NCBI GenBank assembly: GCA_003558575.1 | Contig: PWPY01000113.1 | Location: 1 to 6,135, forward strand | Direction: 5' to 3' | Origin: Desulfonatronovibrio sp. | GTDB lineage: Bacteria > Desulfobacterota > Desulfovibrionia > Desulfovibrionales > Desulfonatronovibrionaceae | Length of the DNA stretch: 6,135 bases | In this document: piece by piece, positions 1-5,873 of the stretch | Numbering within the stretch: the stretch's first letter is position 1 | Layout of the letters: each line of letters begins with the position of its first letter | Notes under the pieces: generated by a model | Databases searched by the model: none | Told to the model about the DNA's origin: nothing | The model's input: the letters and a program-made list of their open reading frames with translations, nothing else | Position numbers and translations under genes: made by a program

Positions 1-1
1 C

Positions 2-280
2 AAAAACAGACTTGTTGCCTTTGAAAAAATGAGTAAAGGTACAGTTGACCAAGCTCCGGTTTTCCCCAGGGAAATAATCGCCAGAACTTTGGAACTTCGG
101 GCAAGCGGCATTATTCTTGTTCACAATCATCCTGGAGGAGATCCTGACCCTTCTCTGCAGGATCGCGAGCTGACAACCAAAATCAAGCGTATTGCTGTAG
201 ATATGGGGATACGGATCCTTGATCATATAATTATTGCCGATGAAAGCCATTTCAGCTTTCAGGAACATGGATACTTATAA
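2..280 (+). CDS. radC: RadC-family JAMM-domain protein, C-terminal part (5' end outside window)
   Basis: This is the last 92 residues of a RadC-family protein; the reading frame is open to the left edge, so the ATG at 29 is an internal Met and not the start. The visible part is the second half of the MPN/JAMM fold. The metal-binding signature HNHPGGDPDPS is followed by Asp two residues later: the two His codons lie at 122-124 and 128-130 and the Asp at 161-163. The family-typical ending with DHIIIAD and a final HGYL is also present. The upstream JAMM glutamate and any helix-hairpin-helix DNA-binding domain would lie outside the window. RadC was named for DNA repair, but that role is disputed and its substrate is not established. 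HNHPGG instead of the commoner HNHPSG is a tolerated variation, not a broken site. acyP starts 14 bases after the stop, so the two genes may be co-transcribed. Confidence 0.93.
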   Translation, partial: KNRLVAFEKMSKGTVDQAPVFPREIIARTLELRASGIILVHNHPGGDPDPSLQDRELTTKIKRIAVDMGIRILDHIIIADESHFSFQEHGYL

Positions 281-282
281 AC

Positions 283-289
283 AAGGAGG
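283..289 (+). promoter_or_regulatory. Ribosome binding site of acyP
   Basis: AAGGAGG lies 5 bases upstream of the ATG at 295 and just after the radC stop codon (278-280). It is a near-perfect Shine-Dalgarno sequence. It fixes the acyP start at 295 over the second in-frame ATG at 304, and suggests efficient independent initiation. Confidence 0.85.
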
Positions 290-294
290 TTCAA

Positions 295-564
295 ATGAAG
301 TCGATGCGATGTGTAATAAGTGGAAAAGTTCAAGGCGTCTATTTCAGGGCATGGACCAAGGAACAGGCTGACAGCCTCGGGATTAAGGGCTGGGTAAGAA
401 ATATCAGCGAAGGACGGGTTGAAGTTCTGGCTCAGGGAACAGATGAAAATATGGTTGAATTTAAAAAACGTCTGATTCAGGGATCTTCCATGAGTGAAGT
501 AAAAAATATTGAATGTGAAGATATGGACTATGACAAAGAGTATTCCATTTTTGAAATTCGATAA
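295..564 (+). CDS. acyP: Acylphosphatase
   Basis: An 89-residue protein of the usual length for a complete acylphosphatase (EC 3.6.1.7). The family hydrolyses the carboxyl-phosphate bond of small acyl phosphates such as acetyl phosphate and carbamoyl phosphate, in the cytoplasm. The phosphate-binding loop GKVQGVYFR (residues 10-18) supplies the catalytic Arg18. The second signature, GWVRN (32-36), supplies Asn36, which orients the attacking water. No signal peptide or membrane segment is seen. The start is fixed by the strong ribosome binding site 5 bases upstream. The C-terminus (YSIFEIR) matches the final beta strand of the ferredoxin-like fold. The gene follows radC closely and precedes lon by a leader of over 200 bases, so it probably belongs to the radC transcript. 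The physiological substrate cannot be read from sequence. Confidence 0.95.
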   Translation: MKSMRCVISGKVQGVYFRAWTKEQADSLGIKGWVRNISEGRVEVLAQGTDENMVEFKKRLIQGSSMSEVKNIECEDMDYDKEYSIFEIR

Positions 565-625
565 AAAATGACTGTACCCAGGTCAGACAGAAAGGGGAGC
601 ATACTTCTTTCAATTTATTGATGTC

Positions 626-640
626 TTATCGGCCTGATAA
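626..640. repeat. Short palindrome upstream of the lon promoter candidate, possible operator
   Basis: TTATCGGCCTGATAA has perfect 5-bp arms (TTATC/GATAA) around a 5-base centre. It ends five bases before the proposed -35 box at 646, a position suited to a transcription factor. It does not match the HrcA/CIRCE element or another operator I recognise. A palindrome this short can also occur by chance. Confidence 0.25.
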
Positions 641-645
641 ATTTG

Positions 646-674
646 TTGACTATCACTGGACAGGACTTAATATT
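646..674 (+). promoter_or_regulatory. Candidate sigma70-type promoter for lon
   Basis: TTGACT (646-651; five of six consensus -35 bases) is followed after 17 bases by AATATT (669-674; four of six -10 bases). A TAATAT reading at 668-673 with a 16-base spacer is equally possible. Transcription would start near 681, giving a lon leader of about 110 nt that carries the 701-741 hairpin. I see no sigma32-type promoter and no CIRCE element, which one might expect if this lon were under classical heat-shock control. Inferred from sequence only. Confidence 0.4.
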
Positions 675-700
675 ACTGACTGACACACAGTTTTATCACA

Positions 701-741
701 GTGACTGCGGGCTTTGGATGCTATCCAAAGCCCGCAGTCAC
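701..741. repeat. Perfect 19-bp inverted repeat with 3-base loop in the lon leader
   Basis: The left arm GTGACTGCGGGCTTTGGAT (701-719) and the right arm ATCCAAAGCCCGCAGTCAC (723-741) are exact reverse complements around GCT. Eleven of the 19 pairs are G-C. No T-tract follows in either direction: ATTTATCAG on the plus side, TGTGATAAAA on the minus side. It is therefore not a canonical intrinsic terminator. If lon is transcribed from the promoter candidate at 646-674, the hairpin sits in the 5' untranslated leader, about 40 bases before the ribosome binding site. It might stabilise the mRNA or the DNA might be bound by a protein. The 7-mer TTTATCA occurs directly on both sides (692-698 and 743-749), as a target duplication would look. 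Confidence 0.85.
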
Positions 742-749
742 ATTTATCA

Positions 750-769
750 GCCTGAGCATCTAATCAGGC
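750..769 (+). repeat. Small hairpin just upstream of the lon ribosome binding site
   Basis: GCCTGA (750-755) can pair with TCAGGC (764-769) around an 8-base loop. This ends 12 bases before the ribosome binding site. The stem is short and only moderately stable. Both of its arms can also pair with sequence near 631-642, but that segment would be absent from a transcript starting near 681. Confidence 0.3.
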
Positions 770-781
770 CACTAAATTACC

Positions 782-786
782 AGGAG
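782..786 (+). promoter_or_regulatory. Ribosome binding site that decides the lon start
   Basis: AGGAG lies 6 bases upstream of ATG 793. It supports that start over in-frame upstream alternatives (TTG 643; ATG 718, which falls inside the hairpin). Neither alternative has a good ribosome binding site, and both would translate through the perfect inverted repeat. Confidence 0.8.
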
Positions 787-792
787 TATCCT

Positions 793-3222
793 ATGAGTGA
801 AGATATTAAAAAAACAGCTCCCCAAAATGATGAGTCCAAAAAACAACCAGAAAATATCAGTTCTAAGGACACCAGCGAAAATGAACTTGATATACCCTCA
901 ACCCTCCCCCTTCTTCCGGTTAGAGATATTGTTGTATTCAACTACATGATTCTGCCTCTTTTTGTTGGCAGAGATAAAAGTGTCCAGGCCATTGATTCTG
1001 CCCTCAATAAAAACAGATACATGCTCATTAGTGCCCAGAAAGATGAGCAGGTAGAAGATCCAGGTCCTGATGATGTTTACAAAGTTGGAACCGTTGGCCT
1101 TATTATGCGCATGCTCAAAATGCCTGACGGCAGACTCAAGGTTCTGGTTCAAGGCATTGGCAAAGCTAAGATTAAAAAATTTGTCCAGAATGAGCCTTTT
1201 GACATTGTTGAAGTGGAAATGCTCAAGGACAGAGAGTTCAGTGACCCCACATCAGAATCTGAGGCCCTTTTAAGGGCATCCAGGGAACAGAGTGAAAAAA
1301 TACTTGGGCTTCGCGGAATTGATGCTGCTGAAATCATGGCTGTACTCAATTCAGTGGATGATCCTGGAAGATTGGCCGATCTTGTGGCATCCAACCTGCG
1401 CATGAAACCGGCTGAAGCCCAGAAAATACTCGAATGTAATGATCCGCTTCTGCGTCTGAAAATGGTTAACGAACAGCTCGTTAAAGAAGTTGAAGTGGCT
1501 TCAATGCAGGCCAAAATCCAGAACATGGCTAAAGAAGGTATGGACAAGGCCCAACGCGAATATTTCCTGCGTGAACAGCTAAAGGCCATCCGCAAAGAGC
1601 TTGGCGACGTAACAGAGGGCGGCGATGACCTTGAGCAGCTGAAAACATCTCTGAAAAAAGCCGGAATTCCTGCCAAAGTCATGAAGGAAGCCAAAAAGCA
1701 ACTTCAAAGATTAGAAAACATGCACCCTGATTCTGCTGAATCCACTGTTATCAGGACATACTTGGAATGGTTGACAGATATACCCTGGAAAAAGAAAACC
1801 AGAGATCAGCTTGAAATCAAAAAAGCCGAAAAAATACTCAACCAGGACCACTATGACTTAGAAAAGGTTAAAGAAAGAATTTTAGAATATTTAAGCGTAA
1901 GAAAACTCAACCCCAAAATGAAAGGCCCTATTCTCTGCTTTGTCGGCCCTCCAGGTGTGGGCAAAACCTCCCTTGGACAGTCCATAGCCCGTTCCCTGAA
2001 CCGTAAATTTGTTCGCATGTCTCTTGGAGGAATGAGAGATGAGGCTGAAATCAGAGGACACAGAAGAACCTATATCGGTTCCATGCCCGGAAGGATCATT
2101 CAGGGGATGAAGGAAGCAGGTTCAGTGAATCCTGTATTCATGTTGGATGAAATAGACAAAGTGGGAACTGACTTCAGAGGCGATCCTTCTTCAGCCCTGT
2201 TAGAAGTCCTTGACCCTGAACAAAACCATTCATTTACTGATCATTACCTGAATGTACCCTATGACCTTTCCAAGGCAATGTTCGTCTGTACTGCCAATAT
2301 CCTTGATACCATTCCTTCTGCCCTTTTGGACAGAATGGAGGTCATCCGGATACCTGGTTACACACTTCAGGAAAAGACAAAAATCGCCAAAAAGTACCTT
2401 TTACCCAGACAGATATCTGAAAATGGGCTGGACAAACAGAAGGTTCAGTTAACTGATGCCGTCCTTAAGGAAATCATCCAGAACTATACCAGGGAGGCAG
2501 GACTGCGCAATCTGGAACGAGAAATCGGTTCTTTATGCAGGAAAATAGCCCGTCAGGTGGCAGAAGGGGAAAAAGGGCCCTTCAAGGTCACCAAGCAGAG
2601 TGTCGGCAAAATGCTTGGAATTCCCAAGTTCCAGAAAGAAGACAGAGATAAGGAGCTCCCGGCTGGAGTAGCTACAGGCCTTGCGTGGACACCTTATGGC
2701 GGTGAAATACTTCATGTTGAAGTTAGCCTTATGCCCGGCAAAGGCAAACTCATCCTGACAGGTCAGATGGGCGATGTAATGAAGGAAAGTGCTCAGGCCG
2801 CATTAAGCTATGCCAAAAGTAGATCTCTTCAGCTTGGAATAGATGAAGAACTTATAGACAAGAGGGATATCCATATCCATGTCCCTGCAGGGGCAACGCC
2901 CAAAGACGGACCGTCAGCAGGTATAACCATGGTTTCCGCCCTTGTTTCTTCACTGTCTAACAAACCATTGCCCAATGATTTGAGTATGACCGGGGAAATA
3001 ACTCTCAGGGGAAGAATTCTCCCTGTCGGCGGAATCAAGGAAAAGATACTGGCCGCAGTGGGTTCAGACATCAAAACAGTAATCATACCAGATTCCAACA
3101 AAAGAGACTTTGAAGACATCCCGGCAGAATTGAGAAAAAACATAGAAGTCCGTTATGTGGGCAATATTGATGAAATATGGCCCATTCTTGGTGTAAAAAT
3201 TCAAAAAAACTCCTGTTCATAA
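793..3222 (+). CDS. lon: ATP-dependent Lon protease (class LonA, Ser/Lys dyad)
   Basis: A complete 809-residue LonA protease (EC 3.4.21.53). This cytoplasmic homohexamer unfolds and degrades misfolded and short-lived regulatory proteins. A polar N-terminal tail of about 35 residues rich in Lys, Glu and Ser precedes the Lon N-terminal substrate-recognition domain, which begins at LPLLPVRD (about 39-46). A helical linker (about 230-280, REYFLREQLKAIRKELG) leads to the AAA+ module. That module has Walker A GPPGVGKT (385-392), Walker B FMLDEID (449-455), an arginine-finger candidate in LLDRME (Arg514) and sensor-2 in REAGLRN (567-573). The protease domain has catalytic Ser708 in KDGPSAG and Lys751 in GGIKEK; their spacing of 43 residues equals that of E. 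coli S679/K722. All key residues are intact. I chose ATG 793 for its ribosome binding site; the frame stays open back to TTG 643, but that extension has no Lon-like sequence. The gene is convergent with the radical SAM gene and ends at a strong terminator. Confidence 0.97.
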   Translation: MSEDIKKTAPQNDESKKQPENISSKDTSENELDIPSTLPLLPVRDIVVFNYMILPLFVGRDKSVQAIDSALNKNRYMLISAQKDEQVEDPGPDDVYKVGTVGLIMRMLKMPDGRLKVLVQGIGKAKIKKFVQNEPFDIVEVEMLKDREFSDPTSESEALLRASREQSEKILGLRGIDAAEIMAVLNSVDDPGRLADLVASNLRMKPAEAQKILECNDPLLRLKMVNEQLVKEVEVASMQAKIQNMAKEGMDKAQREYFLREQLKAIRKELGDVTEGGDDLEQLKTSLKKAGIPAKVMKEAKKQLQRLENMHPDSAESTVIRTYLEWLTDIPWKKKTRDQLEIKKAEKILNQDHYDLEKVKERILEYLSVRKLNPKMKGPILCFVGPPGVGKTSLGQSIARSLNRKFVRMSLGGMRDEAEIRGHRRTYIGSMPGRIIQGMKEAGSVNPVFMLDEIDKVGTDFRGDPSSALLEVLDPEQNHSFTDHYLNVPYDLSKAMFVCTANILDTIPSALLDRMEVIRIPGYTLQEKTKIAKKYLLPRQISENGLDKQKVQLTDAVLKEIIQNYTREAGLRNLEREIGSLCRKIARQVAEGEKGPFKVTKQSVGKMLGIPKFQKEDRDKELPAGVATGLAWTPYGGEILHVEVSLMPGKGKLILTGQMGDVMKESAQAALSYAKSRSLQLGIDEELIDKRDIHIHVPAGATPKDGPSAGITMVSALVSSLSNKPLPNDLSMTGEITLRGRILPVGGIKEKILAAVGSDIKTVIIPDSNKRDFEDIPAELRKNIEVRYVGNIDEIWPILGVKIQKNSCS

Positions 3223-3228
3223 AAATAT

Positions 3229-3259
3229 AAAAGGGACCGTCTGCTGCGGTCCCTTTTTT
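3229..3259. terminator. Intrinsic terminator shared by lon and the convergent radical SAM operon
   Basis: GGGACCG (3233-3239) pairs with CGGTCCC (3247-3253) around a 7-base loop. Four flanking A-T pairs (3229-3232 with 3254-3257) extend the stem to 11 bp. A run of six T (3254-3259) follows on the plus strand, 6 bases after the lon stop. On the minus strand the stem is followed by TTTTATATTTTT, so it should also stop transcription of the radical SAM gene, whose stop codon lies about 45 bases away. Confidence 0.9.
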
Positions 3260-3292
3260 GACTATCCTCTGGATTCATGATTGTTTCACCCT

Positions 3293-3312
3293 TTATCTCA
3301 TATTATCTCATA
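3293..3312. repeat. Tandem 10-bp duplication at the 3' end of the radical SAM gene
   Basis: TTATCTCATA occurs twice with no gap (3293-3302 and 3303-3312). On the minus strand the first copy met encodes the final Met-Arg and the TAA stop; the second lies immediately after the stop. It looks like a small replication-slippage duplication that leaves the protein length unchanged. Confidence 0.7.
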
Positions 3313-5831
3313 ATCTGACTCAACTTGGTAATCATGAACTTTTCCGAAGCCAGATCTTTAAATATACTCTGAACTACAAACACAGGACTTAAGTAATCTT
3401 TTTCCCAGGACAGAGTAAGTTTCAGCTGGTTTTTATCCCAGAAATAATCAGCTATGAGAGGACGTAAATCTTTAATTGCAAGCCTTTTCTTTCCCTGCTT
3501 TTCAACAATATATTCCTTACTGGCGATAAATTTTTCCCATATCATCTTCAATTTTTCCAGTTCATCCTGTCTAACATTAAAGTCAATAGCAAACTTTTCT
3601 GAACTTGCCTGAACCTGCTTGCGGCCAAGACTCAGATTTTCCACCTTGAAAATCTTAAGGCCTGAAGGAAGGTTACGGTTCATTCCCTTCACCATCTCAT
3701 CAGAAGTCATGGACTCTCTTACATAGACATTAAACCATTCAGCCATGCTGGCAACCCCCACAGGCAATGCCTGACCAAAAGAAATCACCGGAGTTGGTCG
3801 AAATCCCTTAGAAAATGTCAAAGGCCAGGAACTTCTGCGCATAGCTCTTTCAAAAATAGACTGAAGCTCTAACTGACTCAAGTATATGCTAAGTCCTTTT
3901 TTTTCATACCATACCCGGTAATGATGACTTTTGGAGGTAAGATCACTTTGATTGAGCTCCTCCTGACAAATGGTGTCATCCTGATCCCTGTGCTTCTGAT
4001 TAAGGATATTATCAATCTTTCTATTTTTGGAGTCTGGAAGCCTGGATGCAGATCCATTTTTATCGCAGATACCGCATCTGCGACAGGTTTGATACCTGCA
4101 GTCTGCAGTAATTTTTTCTTCAAAAGCCCTTGTCCTTTCAGTAAGGAGATACTTTTTGCTGACACCGCAATCAAGATGGTCCCAGGGCAATATTTCTGCA
4201 TCCTGTCTAGACCGCAGGTATTCATTGGCCTTAAGACCAGATTCTTCAAGAATATCCATCCAGGGTTCAAGTCTGAAATGGTCTGTCCAACTGGTAAATA
4301 TCTGATTTCTATGATAAGCCTTTTCTACTACAGAAGAAAGTTCGCGCCCTCCTCGGGAAAAAATACCTTCCAGAAGACTCATTTCCGGGTCATGCCATTT
4401 AAGATTGAGTTTTTTATGCCTTCTGAATAAATCTATTAGGTATCCTATCTTTTCTCTGACCTCTTCTATCCCGGCCTGCCTTTCCCATTGAAAAGGAGTG
4501 TGGGATTTGGGCACAAAAGGAGAGATGGAAGCAGTCACCTGCAGACGCTTCCCAGCTCTTTTCCCTGTTTCAAGAACCTTCAGGCATAAATCTTTTATAC
4601 CATCCATATCCTCCATAGTCTCAGTGGGAAGCCCGATCATAAAATACAGCTTAACCCCGCTCCAGCCCAGACGAAACAACTTTTCTGTATGATCCAGAAG
4701 TTCATCTTCACTAATGCCTTTGTTAATGACATCTCGCAAACGCTGGGTTCCAGCTTCCGGGGCCAAAGTGGCATGGGTATGCCTGATACGGGCTATGAGC
4801 TCCATAAGATTTTCATTGACAGAACCAACCCGCAGAGAAGGCAGAGAAATGGCCACCTGCTCACTTTGACAGCGTGTAAAACTTTGCTGAAACAACGCTT
4901 CTAAAGCAGAAAAGTCTCCAGTGCTCAAAGACAGAAAAGATAGTTCTTCAATCCCTGTTTCCTTCAATCCCTGGTTAATAATATCCACTACCCTGGAAAC
5001 CCTTCTTTCCCTCACCGGACGATAGATACTTCCAGCCTGACAAAATCGACAACCCCGGGTACAGCCCCTGGCAATTTCCACGCTGAAACGATCATGTATT
5101 ATTTTACCATGCGGAAGAACCTGGTCTGTGGGAAAATTCACATCATTTAAATCATGGACAACTGCTTTAAAAGCTTTCTTATAATCTTCATATTCTGCCT
5201 TAAGGCCGCCCTGACCTTCCGGGATGAAATACGAAGGAATGTAGATACCTGGAAGCCCCTTAAGCCTGAACAAAAGATCGTCTTTGCTCTGACCTGAAGT
5301 TTTTGCATGGCGGACAGCCTCGGCAATGTAAATCAGGGCATTTTCTCCGTCACCAAGAACCATAAGATCAAAAAAATCAGCCACAGGTTCAGCATTAAAT
5401 ACCGCTCCACCTCCGGCGATTACCAATGGCCACTGACCTTTTCTATTCCTGGCATAAAATGGTATTTGAGCCAGATCCAGCATATACAGGATATTGGTGT
5501 AACACAGTTCATGGGTCAGGCTGAACGCCAGAATATCCAGATCTTTCAGAGGAGTATCTGACTCAAGAGTACAAAGTGTTTCACCGTGCTTCCTGATTAT
5601 TTGAGCTGCTTCTATAGATGGGGCGAATATCCTCTCCGCTGAAAAGTCAGGCTGATCATTGAGCTGCTTATAAAGAATCTTCTGGCCCAGGTAAGACATA
5701 CCAACTTCGTACATATCTGGAAAGGCCAGACCGATTCTGACAGACACAGCGTCCATGCTCTTGTGAACAGAATTAATTTCATTCCCCAGATAATGGCTGG
5801 GCTTTGGAAGATATGGCAATAACTCTTTCAT
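3303..5831 (-). CDS. B12-binding-like radical SAM protein fused to DUF2344 (TIGR03960 + TIGR03936 type)
   Basis: A complete 842-residue fusion. Residues about 28-200 form a cobalamin-binding-like Rossmann domain: a strand IGLAFPD, then DMYEVG (39-44) where classical B12 domains have DxHxxG, and later GGGAVFNAEPVADFFD and LGDGE. The radical SAM core follows, with CTRGCRFC supplying the [4Fe-4S] cysteines C257, C261 and C264; other core segments are SLSTGDFSAL (301-310) and LAPEAGTQRLR (356-366). A second cysteine cluster, C578, C583, C586 and C589, closes this part and could bind zinc or a second Fe-S cluster. A polar linker (about 591-636) joins DUF2344, from about 638, with GLSIYLSQLELQ and FSKGFRPTPVISFGQALPVG. 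In many bacteria the two parts are adjacent separate genes near RNase G and ribosomal protein genes. To my knowledge the reaction is not established. The start has AAGGA at 5836-5840, with only a 4-base spacer. It lies 42 bases downstream of an rRNA methyltransferase gene, so the pair is probably one operon. Confidence 0.93.
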   Translation of the reverse strand: MKELLPYLPKPSHYLGNEINSVHKSMDAVSVRIGLAFPDMYEVGMSYLGQKILYKQLNDQPDFSAERIFAPSIEAAQIIRKHGETLCTLESDTPLKDLDILAFSLTHELCYTNILYMLDLAQIPFYARNRKGQWPLVIAGGGAVFNAEPVADFFDLMVLGDGENALIYIAEAVRHAKTSGQSKDDLLFRLKGLPGIYIPSYFIPEGQGGLKAEYEDYKKAFKAVVHDLNDVNFPTDQVLPHGKIIHDRFSVEIARGCTRGCRFCQAGSIYRPVRERRVSRVVDIINQGLKETGIEELSFLSLSTGDFSALEALFQQSFTRCQSEQVAISLPSLRVGSVNENLMELIARIRHTHATLAPEAGTQRLRDVINKGISEDELLDHTEKLFRLGWSGVKLYFMIGLPTETMEDMDGIKDLCLKVLETGKRAGKRLQVTASISPFVPKSHTPFQWERQAGIEEVREKIGYLIDLFRRHKKLNLKWHDPEMSLLEGIFSRGGRELSSVVEKAYHRNQIFTSWTDHFRLEPWMDILEESGLKANEYLRSRQDAEILPWDHLDCGVSKKYLLTERTRAFEEKITADCRYQTCRRCGICDKNGSASRLPDSKNRKIDNILNQKHRDQDDTICQEELNQSDLTSKSHHYRVWYEKKGLSIYLSQLELQSIFERAMRRSSWPLTFSKGFRPTPVISFGQALPVGVASMAEWFNVYVRESMTSDEMVKGMNRNLPSGLKIFKVENLSLGRKQVQASSEKFAIDFNVRQDELEKLKMIWEKFIASKEYIVEKQGKKRLAIKDLRPLIADYFWDKNQLKLTLSWEKDYLSPVFVVQSIFKDLASEKFMITKLSQIMR

Positions 5832-5835
5832 TATA

Positions 5836-5840
5836 TCCTT
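5836..5840 (-). promoter_or_regulatory. Ribosome binding site of the radical SAM/DUF2344 gene
   Basis: Read on the minus strand, AAGGA stands 4 bases before the ATG (5831-5829). The spacer is on the short side. It still supports this start, since the protein then begins at the point where the family similarity begins. Confidence 0.55.
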
Positions 5841-5873
5841 ATATCAGCATTTACCATTTAGATATTAATATTG

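Noticed and set aside
29..280. Separate small protein starting at ATG 29
   Set aside because: The frame is open to the left edge with RadC-like sequence before that Met, so it is the tail of a longer gene.
568..683. Two tiny overlapping plus-strand reading frames (568-621 and 621-683; stop and start overlap) in the acyP-lon gap, possible leader peptides
   Set aside because: Neither has a convincing ribosome binding site and the peptides (17 and 20 residues) show no recognisable feature. The overlap of TGA and ATG is easily chance.
701..741. Inverted repeat as an intrinsic terminator for acyP
   Set aside because: The stem is strong but no T-run follows on either strand; compare the true terminator at 3229-3259.
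643..792. N-terminal extension of Lon from TTG 643 (50 extra residues) or from ATG 718
   Set aside because: Neither start has a good ribosome binding site, the extension reads through a perfect inverted repeat and resembles no Lon sequence, and ATG 793 has AGGAG at the right distance.
1149..1694. 181-residue reading frame on the minus strand inside lon
   Set aside because: Serine-rich shadow translation antisense to a well conserved gene, with no domain or ribosome binding site.
3921..4430. 169-residue plus-strand reading frame inside the radical SAM/DUF2344 gene
   Set aside because: It lies antisense to the conserved fusion protein and its translation matches no family.
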